Below are positions 6,594 to 12,381 of a stretch of DNA of 12,381 nt, piece by piece. The notes under the pieces were generated by a model. It ran no database searches. It saw only the letters and a list, made by a program, of their open reading frames with translations, and was not told the origin of the DNA. This DNA comes from an uncultured Mitsuokella sp. Lineage in GTDB: Bacteria; Bacillota; Negativicutes; Selenomonadales; Selenomonadaceae. The position numbers and the translations under genes were made by a program. The stretch spans positions 1 to 12,381 of the forward strand of contig CAAGMF010000263.1 in the NCBI GenBank assembly GCA_900770895.1, read 5' to 3'. Numbering within the stretch: position 1 is the first letter of the stretch; each line of letters starts with the position of its first letter.

Positions 6594-6623
6594 TTTACTT
6601 TTGCCGCGAATAACACGATAATG
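6594..6623 (+). promoter_or_regulatory. Candidate promoter of the LPP20-like gene
   Basis: TTTACT (6594-6599) and GATAAT (6618-6623) are 18 bases apart in the AT-rich 156-base gap after the ClC gene. This gives a start near 6630 and a leader of about 55 bases. An alternative -35 (TTGCCG, 6601-6606) has worse spacing. No terminator for the ClC gene is visible in the gap, so readthrough is also possible. Confidence 0.35.
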
Positions 6624-6687
6624 TAAGTATAAGAGTGAAATGAAGCAATTCATTCCGATAGTTTTTATGGAAACGAGGTTGGGAAAA

Positions 6688-7620
6688 ATGAAACGTTTGA
6701 GCAATATCTGCGGGCTGCTGGTGCTGATGGCGGCCCTGCTCGTACTCTCAGCGACCAGTGTATTCGCGGCGCCGGGCGTCGATTGGGACAATGCGGTCAT
6801 CACGGCTCAGGGCACCGGCGTGCCGCCCGCGAATGCCTATAATTCCGTTCAGGCGCGCATGATGGCCCGCCGGGCAGCTATCGTAGACGCCTATCGCCAG
6901 CTGGCGGAGCAGATCAAGGGCGTCAATGTCGATGCGGATACGACGGTCGAGAATATGATGGTCACGAGCGACGTAGTGAAGACGCATGTCAGCGCGCTCG
7001 TGCAGGGCGCCCGCATCACGGATGAGAAGGTGCTGCCGGAGGGCGGCTATCAGGTCACGATGCAGGTATCGGTATTCGGTGTCAGCAACTCGCTGGCCAG
7101 TGCCGTCTACGACAATAGATCCCGCCGCGTGCAGGAGGCTTATCCGGATCCGGTGAGCGATGTCGCGCCGTCGGTGCCGATGACGCTGCCGGCCATCGAG
7201 AACCCGGGCTCGACGGCTCCGACCTATACGACGGATGAGCCGATCCGCGATAATACGGGCACGAGCGCAGCTGCTACTCCGTCCGGGCGGGCAATCGGCA
7301 ACTACACCGGTCTCATCGTGGACTGCCGCGGTCTCGGTCTCACTCCGGTCATGAGCCCGGTCATCGAGAATGAGGCTGGCACCCCGATCTATGGATACAA
7401 GAACCTAGACTATGACAAGGTCGTCAAGGACGGCATGGCCAGCTATACGCGGGACATCCGTACTGCCGGACGGGCTGGCAGCCATCCGCTCGTTGTCAAG
7501 GCGGTGCGCCTCGATCATAATGCCAATCCGGTCCTGTCGATCGCTGATGCCAACCGCGTACTCATCGAAAATGGTGCTACTGGATTCCTCGATAATACGA
7601 AAGTGGTTTTCGTAAGATAA
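6688..7620 (+). CDS. Exported LPP20-like protein of unknown function
   Basis: A 310-residue secreted protein. Residues 1-27 are a Sec signal peptide (cleavage after VFA). There is no lipobox, so unlike classical LPP20 members it is probably not a lipoprotein. Residues about 35-135 resemble the LPP20/FlgT-like fold: an AQGTG strand, an alanine- and arginine-rich helix with ARRAAIVDAYRQLAEQI (60-76), then a beta strand ending in a GGYQVTMQVSVFG (119-131). Residues about 150-203 are a Pro/Ser/Thr-rich linker. Residues 204-310 form a second domain beginning NYTGLIVDCRGLGLTPVMSP that I cannot assign. The start at 6688 (GAGG at 6675-6678 and GGG at 6681-6683 upstream) is preferred over an in-frame ATG at 6640, which would bury the signal peptide. 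A terminator follows, so it is likely transcribed alone. LPP20 relatives include envelope and flagellar-associated proteins, but no flagellar gene lies nearby. Confidence 0.75.
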   Translation: MKRLSNICGLLVLMAALLVLSATSVFAAPGVDWDNAVITAQGTGVPPANAYNSVQARMMARRAAIVDAYRQLAEQIKGVNVDADTTVENMMVTSDVVKTHVSALVQGARITDEKVLPEGGYQVTMQVSVFGVSNSLASAVYDNRSRRVQEAYPDPVSDVAPSVPMTLPAIENPGSTAPTYTTDEPIRDNTGTSAAATPSGRAIGNYTGLIVDCRGLGLTPVMSPVIENEAGTPIYGYKNLDYDKVVKDGMASYTRDIRTAGRAGSHPLVVKAVRLDHNANPVLSIADANRVLIENGATGFLDNTKVVFVR

Positions 7621-7680
7621 CATAATAATTAAAAGACATGATGAATTGTAAATAATTGTAAAAGAGAAGAAAAAGAAAAA

Positions 7681-7712
7681 GGGCGCTGGGCATGGCCGGC
7701 GTCTCTTTTTTT
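7681..7712 (+). terminator. Intrinsic terminator after the LPP20-like gene
   Basis: Arms 7681-7689 and 7696-7704 form a nine-pair stem (three G-U) around a 6-base loop, followed by a run of seven T (7706-7712). An A-rich tract upstream (about 7660-7680) would give a T-rich tail on the other strand, so it may work in both directions. Confidence 0.82.
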
Positions 7713-7796
7713 CGTGCCCAACTTGGAGTGTTGTTACAATGTTGCTTTATTGCAGGCACAAAATGTGTATTTTGGTAAATTTTTTGAGCGCAGTAC

Positions 7797-7825
7797 TTGA
7801 AAAATATAATATTATAGAGTAGAAT
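7797..7825 (+). promoter_or_regulatory. Promoter of the DeoR-family regulator gene
   Basis: TTGAAA (7797-7802) and TAGAAT (7820-7825) each match consensus at five of six positions with a 17-base spacer. Transcription would start near 7832. A second overlapping -10 (TATAAT at 7805-7810) has a -35 at poorer spacing (TTGAGC, 7784-7789, 15 bases). Confidence 0.65.
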
Positions 7826-7833
7826 GATTATAC

Positions 7834-7879
7834 ACTAAGATAAAACAATAAATTGAGAACTGGTCTTAGTAATCGTTAC
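7834..7879 (+). promoter_or_regulatory. Inverted repeats in the deoR-like leader, candidate operator
   Basis: ACTAAGA (7834-7840) and TCTTAGT (7864-7870) are exact inverted copies 23 bases apart. GTAATCGTTAC (7869-7879) is a palindrome with a 3-base centre that ends two bases before the Shine-Dalgarno AAGGAG (7882-7887). Both lie at or just downstream of the predicted transcription start, where an autoregulatory operator or a leader hairpin would sit. DeoR proteins commonly repress their own operons; binding here is inferred. Confidence 0.35.
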
Positions 7880-7895
7880 CTAAGGAGTGAAGTAG

Positions 7896-8690
7896 ATGGC
7901 AGATTTTGATGGAGAAAAGAAGATGTTCCTCGAAGAGCGTCAAGAGATAATCATGAATATGCTGGAGCACGATGGCAAGGTCCGCGTTCGTGATCTGAGC
8001 GAGAAGTTCAAGGTGACTGAGGACTGCATCCGCAAGGATCTCGGTGCCCTCGAGAAGCAGGGCAAGCTGAAGCGCACCTATGGCGGCGCGGTACGCATCC
8101 GCGAGAACAGCCATATGCTCGAGGTCAGCAAGCATCGTCAGACGGATGTCGAGGCCAAGCAGAAGATTGCTCAGGCAGCCGTACGCCTGATCCATGAGAA
8201 GGACATGGTGTTCCTCGATATCTCTACCAGCAACCTGGCTATCGCTGAGCTGCTCGTGAAGCTGGATCAGGATATCACCGTTGTCACGAACATGATCGAT
8301 ATCCTCGTGGTGCTGGCTCGCAATCCGAAGATCCATGTTGTCTTTGCTGGTGGCAAGATCAACAAGAGCCGCGATGGGTTCTGGGGCGGCATGACGCTCG
8401 ACTTTATTTCGCGCCTGAAGCCGGATATCGCTTTCGTTGGCGCTGTAGGTGTCGATGTAAAGGAGAACTCGGTATCGACCTATGATATCGACGACGGTAT
8501 CAACAAGGCATCGATCATCCGTCACAGCAAGAAGGCTTATGTCGTAGCCGAGTCGCGCAAGCTCAGCACGGATGGCAACTACAACTACACGACGCTCGAT
8601 ACGCTGTCGGGTCTCATCACCGATTCGGAGCCGTCGGCTGAGATCAAGGCAGCAGCTGACTCCTATGGCGTGGAGATCATCCTGCCGTGA
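7896..8690 (+). CDS. DeoR/GlpR-family transcriptional regulator
   Basis: A 264-residue DNA-binding protein. Residues about 13-66 are the DeoR-type winged helix-turn-helix, ending with IRKDLGALEKQGKLKRTYGGA (45-65). The usual family pattern is TIRRDL...HGGA, so CIRKDL and TYGGA are mild departures. Residues about 84-245 are the DeoR sensor domain, with FLDISTSNLAIAELL (107-120), the VVTN strand (129-132) and FVGAVGVD (180-187). Such domains usually bind a phosphorylated sugar or related metabolite. AAGGAG (7882-7887) supports the ATG. The stop codon overlaps the GTG of the next gene (GTGA, 8687-8690), so translation of the two is coupled. It has its own promoter with inverted repeats that may be its binding site. 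The natural ligand is unknown. Confidence 0.92.
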   Translation: MADFDGEKKMFLEERQEIIMNMLEHDGKVRVRDLSEKFKVTEDCIRKDLGALEKQGKLKRTYGGAVRIRENSHMLEVSKHRQTDVEAKQKIAQAAVRLIHEKDMVFLDISTSNLAIAELLVKLDQDITVVTNMIDILVVLARNPKIHVVFAGGKINKSRDGFWGGMTLDFISRLKPDIAFVGAVGVDVKENSVSTYDIDDGINKASIIRHSKKAYVVAESRKLSTDGNYNYTTLDTLSGLITDSEPSAEIKAAADSYGVEIILP

Positions 8691-10777
8691 GCCTGTATTT
8701 CGGCCGGGCCAGTCTGGATGAAGCGGGACGCTGCAGCTGGCCGGGTCTATATGGCTTGATAGTGAGAGGACTGAAGGTATATGCTTTCTACCTTCTGGTC
8801 CTCTCCTTTTTCCGTTTGAGCTTCGTTATCGGGCTTCATGACTACTGGGCACCGGGGACGGGAGCGGCTGATGTGCTCGTGACGCTCTGGCGCGGTTTCC
8901 GGCTTTCGTTCCAGACGGCCGGCGCGCTGGCACTGGCAGCTCTGCTGCCAGCGGCCCTGCTGCATTTCGCCGGACCGCGTGCGGAGCGCCGGGCCTGGCA
9001 TATCGTCACCGGCCTGACTCTCGCGGTGCTATCCGTGCTGTTCGTGGCCAGCTTCCCGTATTACCGGCAGTTCCGGGCCAACTTCAATCAGATGCTGTTC
9101 ACGGGGGCCCAGGACGATAAATATGCTCTGTTCATGACGATGGTACAGCAGTATTATCTGCCCGTGCGTCTGGCGGTGGCCCTGCTGCTGGCCTGGATCC
9201 TCTGGCGCGTCCTGCGGGCCTGGCTCACATGGCGGCCGTTCGAGCGCTGGCTCTATCGCCAGCATTGGCCGGCCGCTGGGCGCTGGCTCGGGCGGGGCAT
9301 CGCTGCCCTGGGCGTGTATATCGCCGTGCTGCTCGGCATATTCGGCGGCAGCCTCGGCTGGCAGACCGCGGTGAACTGGGAGAATGCCGGCGTCATGCGC
9401 GATGATTTCCTGAATGAGGCCATACTCGACAGCCCGCAGGCAATCTACCGGGCCTATGAGCTGAACAGCCGCATGCTGGCCTGCAACGGGCTCGACTTCA
9501 CCGTCGACGATATCCGCAGGCTCGCGGCTCAGCAGGCCGGGATGCCGCCGGACAGCGATGACCTCGATGTCTATCTGACGCATGAGGCGCAGGGCTCGCG
9601 GCTCACACCGGGCCAGGGGCAGCCGCCGCGGCATATATTCCTGATCATCTCGGAGAGCCTGGCTAACTGGCCGTTGCTCGATAAATATGCCGATATCCCG
9701 ATCGCCGATGGTCTGCGCGGGATTATAAAGGAGCCGGATACCGCCTACTGCCCGACGTTCCTGCCGAATGGAGCGAGTACGGTGTCAGCGGTGACGGGCG
9801 TCGTGACAGGCTTCGCTGATGCGAACCTCTACCTCACGACGATGCCGGAGGCCTACAAGGCCCCCTATCCGACGGCCAGCGCCCCGCAGCTGGCGAAACT
9901 CGGCTACGAGACGAATTTCTGGTATGCCGGCCCCTCGACATGGGAGCGCATCGGCGCTTTCACCCAGGCACAGGGATTCGAGCATTTCTATAGCCGGGGC
10001 GACTTTGGCGATGTGCCGGGCAGCGTCTGGGGGTGCGAGGATGAGTATCTGTACCAGGCGATATTGGATCGGCTGGCCGCCGAGGACGCGGCCGCCGGCG
10101 AGTCGGGACAGGCTTCGTTCAATGTCATACTGAACGCATCGAATCATTCGCCTTATGATGTAGATATTGCGGCGAAGGGCTTTGATTTCGACAGCGTGCG
10201 GGCGGCTCTGCCGCCGGAGGCACAGAATGACGAGGAACTGCTGAAGGAACTCGGGCACTACTGGTACGCGGCCCGCGAGCTCACGAAATTCGTCAAAGAG
10301 CTGAAGGACCGCTATCCGGACTGCATCGTGATGATCGTAGGCGACCATGGCGACCGCTACAATATCGATAAGACGCCGAATATGTACGAGCGCTACGGAG
10401 TGCCTTTCATCATCACGGGGCGCGGGGTGACGCCTGACGTGCTGCCGGCAGAGTCGGCGGGCAGCCAGATCGATATCGTGCCGACGCTCATCGAGCTCGT
10501 GGCACCGGCTGGCTTCCGCTATGAGTCGGTGGGGCGCAGCCTGACACTGGGCAATGACCGGGGCGTGAACTACGGCTTCTGGATCACGCGGCACAGCATC
10601 GGCCGGGCCGATATGATTCCGCTGGAGCCCGAGGACCTGACGGGGACGCCGCAGGCGCCATTCGCGCCCGAGGTGGAGCAGTCGATGCAGGACTATATCG
10701 ATGCGGTGCGCAGCGTGTCGTGGTGGCGTCCGAAGTACGGCGCCAAGCTGGACCCGGAGCTTGTCAAAGACCGGTGA
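8687..10777 (+). CDS. LTA synthase-type membrane sulfatase (phosphoglycerol/phosphoethanolamine transferase-like)
   Basis: A 696-residue inner-membrane enzyme with five predicted membrane segments (about 30-50, 75-95, 105-123, 158-177, 204-224) and an extracytoplasmic alkaline-phosphatase-fold domain (about 314-640). Residues matching the LtaS manganese site and nucleophile are visible: E323 (ISESL), T365 (NGAST), H487 (NASNHSPY) and D553/H554 (VGDHGD). Their spacing is like that of LtaS Glu255, Thr300, His416 and Asp475/His476. LtaS polymerises glycerol phosphate from phosphatidylglycerol; relatives such as OpgB and phosphoethanolamine transferases decorate glucans or lipids. A Negativicute has an outer membrane and is not expected to make standard lipoteichoic acid, so the acceptor is unknown. 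The GTG start overlaps the regulator's stop, with GGAG at 8672-8675. A GTG at residue 26 is an alternative start but would truncate the cytosolic end. Confidence 0.85.
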   Translation: MSLYFGRASLDEAGRCSWPGLYGLIVRGLKVYAFYLLVLSFFRLSFVIGLHDYWAPGTGAADVLVTLWRGFRLSFQTAGALALAALLPAALLHFAGPRAERRAWHIVTGLTLAVLSVLFVASFPYYRQFRANFNQMLFTGAQDDKYALFMTMVQQYYLPVRLAVALLLAWILWRVLRAWLTWRPFERWLYRQHWPAAGRWLGRGIAALGVYIAVLLGIFGGSLGWQTAVNWENAGVMRDDFLNEAILDSPQAIYRAYELNSRMLACNGLDFTVDDIRRLAAQQAGMPPDSDDLDVYLTHEAQGSRLTPGQGQPPRHIFLIISESLANWPLLDKYADIPIADGLRGIIKEPDTAYCPTFLPNGASTVSAVTGVVTGFADANLYLTTMPEAYKAPYPTASAPQLAKLGYETNFWYAGPSTWERIGAFTQAQGFEHFYSRGDFGDVPGSVWGCEDEYLYQAILDRLAAEDAAAGESGQASFNVILNASNHSPYDVDIAAKGFDFDSVRAALPPEAQNDEELLKELGHYWYAARELTKFVKELKDRYPDCIVMIVGDHGDRYNIDKTPNMYERYGVPFIITGRGVTPDVLPAESAGSQIDIVPTLIELVAPAGFRYESVGRSLTLGNDRGVNYGFWITRHSIGRADMIPLEPEDLTGTPQAPFAPEVEQSMQDYIDAVRSVSWWRPKYGAKLDPELVKDR

Positions 10778-10848
10778 GCAGCTGGCTGCACCAGTTACAG
10801 CCTCGTGATTCGGATTCAGGTAATTTTTACGGTGATAGTGAGATTTTG

Positions 10849-11994
10849 ATGGATACAAAGGTAGTAAAGATAGAGGATGTAAAGGCTCAGCGCGCGGAGT
10901 TGGCGCGGGCGGGGGAGATCCTCCGCGCGGGCGGGCTCGTGGCGTTCCCGACGGAGACGGTCTACGGGCTCGGAGCGAACGGGTTCGATGCCGAGGCATG
11001 CGCGCGCATTTATGCGGCGAAAGGGCGCCCTTCGGATAATCCGCTCATCCTGCACGTCTCGGACCGCAGCATGGTGGATCGCGTCGCCCAGTCGGTGACG
11101 CCGCTCGCGGAGCGGCTGCTGGCAGCTTTCTGCCCCGGGCCGATCACGCTGATCATGCATCGGCGGGCGACGGTGCCGGACCGCATCACGGGCGGGCTGG
11201 CGACGGTCGGCGTGCGCATGCCGGAGAACGATATCGCGCGGGCCATGATCAAGGCAGCCGGTGTGCCGGTGGCGGCCCCTTCGGCCAATATATCCGGGCG
11301 GCCGAGTCCGACGACGGCGGAGTCTGTCCTGCGCGATATGCAGGGACGGATTCCGCTGATACTGGATGGCGGTCCCTGCCACTATGGTGTCGAGTCGACC
11401 ATTGTCGATACGACGGGGGACCAGGCGCTCATCCTGCGACCGGGGGCGGTCACGCCGGAGATGCTGGCTGAGGTCCTGGGCGGCGAATGGTCGGTTGCGC
11501 TCGATCCGGCGCTGCAGCAGCTCGGTCAGACAGCGGAGCTCGACCCGGCTCAGGGGGCAGCCCAGGCCGCAGGACCGGCGCCGCGTGCACCGGGCATGAA
11601 ATACCGCCACTATGCGCCGAAGGCACCGCTGACGCTGCTCGAGGGCGCGGCTGCCGATATGTCGGCGGCCTTCGTCGCGGAGGTGCGGCGCCAGCAGGCG
11701 GTCGGCCATACGGTCGGCGTGCTCGCGAGCCGGGAGGTCTGCAACGCGCTGATCAATGCGCGGGTCCTGCCTCCGGATCTCGTCATGGACTATGGGCCGC
11801 AGGGTGACCTCTATGCGATCGCGGCTCACATCTACGAGGATCTCATCGCGTTCGACGACCTGCCGGCCGACGTGCTGCTGGCCGAGGGCACGACGAGCGA
11901 GGGGCTCGGCCTCGCGATCATGAACCGCCTGCACAAGGCGAGCGGCTTCCACAGTCTGCAGGTGCCGGCAGGGGGCCGGATCGTCAGCGGCTGA
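10849..11994 (+). CDS. sua5: L-threonylcarbamoyladenylate synthase, Sua5 type
   Basis: Makes threonylcarbamoyl-AMP from threonine, bicarbonate and ATP, the first step of the universal t6A37 tRNA modification; TsaD/TsaB/TsaE complete the transfer. It has 381 residues. The YrdC domain (about 10-205) shows FPTETVYGLGANG (33-45), AAKGRPSDNPL (57-67) and APSANISGRPSPT (143-155). A Pro/Ala-rich linker (about 220-248) leads into PGMKYRHYAPKAP (248-260), the signature joining YrdC to the Sua5 C-terminal domain (about 260-360). It is therefore the two-domain Sua5 form, not the short TsaC. The ATG at 10849 is preferred; an in-frame ATG at 10720 would overlap the sulfatase gene by 58 bases and add non-homologous residues. 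The ribosome-binding site (GTGAG, 10838-10842) is weak. It lies 71 bases behind the sulfatase with no terminator between, and shortly upstream of rpiB, matching the ywlC-ywlF neighbourhood of Firmicutes. Confidence 0.94.
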   Translation: MDTKVVKIEDVKAQRAELARAGEILRAGGLVAFPTETVYGLGANGFDAEACARIYAAKGRPSDNPLILHVSDRSMVDRVAQSVTPLAERLLAAFCPGPITLIMHRRATVPDRITGGLATVGVRMPENDIARAMIKAAGVPVAAPSANISGRPSPTTAESVLRDMQGRIPLILDGGPCHYGVESTIVDTTGDQALILRPGAVTPEMLAEVLGGEWSVALDPALQQLGQTAELDPAQGAAQAAGPAPRAPGMKYRHYAPKAPLTLLEGAAADMSAAFVAEVRRQQAVGHTVGVLASREVCNALINARVLPPDLVMDYGPQGDLYAIAAHIYEDLIAFDDLPADVLLAEGTTSEGLGLAIMNRLHKASGFHSLQVPAGGRIVSG

Positions 11995-12034
11995 GTCTCA
12001 CTGGGCCATCACTGGCAGATGGAGAAATGTTTTT

Positions 12035-12072
12035 AAGCTGTCCGCGCCGCTATAGTGGCGCAGACGGCTTTT
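12035..12072 (+). terminator. Intrinsic terminator after sua5
   Basis: Arms 12035-12048 and 12057-12070 pair over 14 positions with one G-U and one C-A mismatch, around the loop GCTATAGT, followed by TTTT (12069-12072). It probably ends the regulator-sulfatase-sua5 unit. The T-run is short and the strong stem compensates. Confidence 0.75.
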
Positions 12073-12075
12073 GTG

Positions 12076-12084
12076 TGCTACAAT
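12076..12084 (+). promoter_or_regulatory. Candidate extended -10 promoter of rpiB
   Basis: TGCTACAAT (12076-12084) is an extended -10 element. The -35 at 17-base spacing would be TGGCGC (12056-12061), a poor match lying inside the preceding terminator stem. Transcription would begin near 12091 and leave about 45 bases of leader before rpiB. Confidence 0.4.
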
Positions 12085-12135
12085 AATACAGAATGTGTAC
12101 GCAAGATGATTTGGAAAGGCAGGAATCGCATACTC

Positions 12136-12381
12136 ATGAATATAACGATAGGCAGCGACCATGGCGCCGTCCAGCTCAAAGAAGAAGTCAAGATGGTTCT
12201 TCAGGAATTCGAGGACGTCAAAGTGACCGATGTGGGGACGTTCGGCACGGATTCGGTGGATTATCCGGACATCGCGGAGAAGGTATGTGCTGATGTGGTC
12301 AGTGGCAAGGCTGATCGCGGCATCGTGCTCTGTGGTACGGGCATCGGCATCTCCATTGCCGCCAACAAGATCCATGGCATC
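12136..12381 (+). CDS. rpiB: Ribose 5-phosphate isomerase B (partial, runs off the window)
   Basis: Interconverts ribose 5-phosphate and ribulose 5-phosphate in the non-oxidative pentose phosphate pathway (LacA/RpiB family). The first 82 residues are present and the frame is still open at the last base. ITIGSDHGAVQLKEE (3-17) carries the phosphate/substrate Asp8-His9 pair, and IVLCGTGIGISIAANK (63-78) carries the catalytic base Cys66, equivalent to Cys65 in E. coli RpiB. The ATG at 12136 is preceded by AGGAA (12121-12125), a weakish site at slightly long distance. It follows sua5 across a terminator and probably has its own promoter. Confidence 0.93.
   Translation, partial: MNITIGSDHGAVQLKEEVKMVLQEFEDVKVTDVGTFGTDSVDYPDIAEKVCADVVSGKADRGIVLCGTGIGISIAANKIHGI

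Noticed and set aside
10720..10848. Upstream in-frame ATG for Sua5 inside the sulfatase gene.
   Set aside because: The added 43 residues overlap the sulfatase coding end and do not resemble a Sua5 N-terminus. The family usually begins close to MDTKVVK-like sequence.
5347..11952. Further long minus-strand frames, for example 5347-6447, 9785-10999 and 10816-11952.
   Set aside because: Each lies opposite a firmly identified gene (ClC, sulfatase, Sua5), has a low-complexity Arg/His/Gln-rich translation and no supporting ribosome-binding site.
1..12381. Mobile elements, CRISPR arrays, tRNA or rRNA genes, integration sites.
   Set aside because: Scanning both strands by eye, I saw no transposase or integrase motifs, no regularly spaced repeats, no cloverleaf and no target-site duplications.

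Overview
The window reads as chromosome of a diderm Firmicute of the class Negativicutes, most likely a Selenomonas/Mitsuokella-like member of the Selenomonadaceae. The main evidence is the first full gene, an outer-membrane porin that carries an SLH domain just after its signal peptide and ends in phenylalanine. That architecture is the hallmark of OmpM/Mep45-type proteins, which hold the Negativicutes outer membrane to the peptidoglycan. The genes are GC-rich with strong GC3 bias (GAG, CTG/CTC, ATC, CGC), while the gaps between them are clearly AT-richer. The organism name is inferred from protein architecture, not from a search.

Layout. All supported genes lie on the + strand. Positions 1-609 hold a small, apparently frame-broken coding remnant (186-360) and a long leader for the porin. 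The SLH porin (610-1947) is followed by an intrinsic terminator and then an exported 2',3'-cyclic-nucleotide phosphodiesterase/5'-nucleotidase-type enzyme (2029-3696). A strong extended -10 promoter and a structured leader, likely an S6:S18-binding autoregulatory RNA, precede rpsF-ssb-rpsR (3854-4903), which ends in an intrinsic terminator. A ClC-family chloride transporter with a C-terminal RCK_C/TrkA-C domain follows (4966-6531). Next comes an exported LPP20-like protein of unknown function (6688-7620) with its own terminator. A second transcription unit starts with a DeoR-family regulator (7896-8690) whose stop codon overlaps the start of an LTA-synthase-type membrane sulfatase (8687-10777). 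The Sua5-type threonylcarbamoyl-AMP synthase follows (10849-11994) and is closed by a terminator. The window ends inside rpiB (12136 onward).

How the genes work together. The porin and nucleotidase are both exported and could cooperate in nucleotide or phosphate scavenging across the outer membrane. rpsF-ssb-rpsR is the classical primosomal/ribosomal cluster. Sua5 followed shortly by rpiB matches the conserved Firmicutes neighbourhood (ywlC...ywlF in Bacillus). The DeoR-sulfatase pair is translationally coupled, suggesting a sugar-phosphate-type signal controlling an envelope phosphoglycerol/phosphoethanolamine-type transferase.

I found no mobile element, CRISPR array, tRNA or rRNA, and no convincing new multi-gene system. 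The points most worth a second look are the rpsF leader RNA, the broken small ORF at 186-360, two intrinsic terminators that directly abut the ribosome-binding site of the next gene, the LTA-synthase-type enzyme coupled to a DeoR regulator in a diderm, and the LPP20-like protein with its unassigned C-terminal domain.
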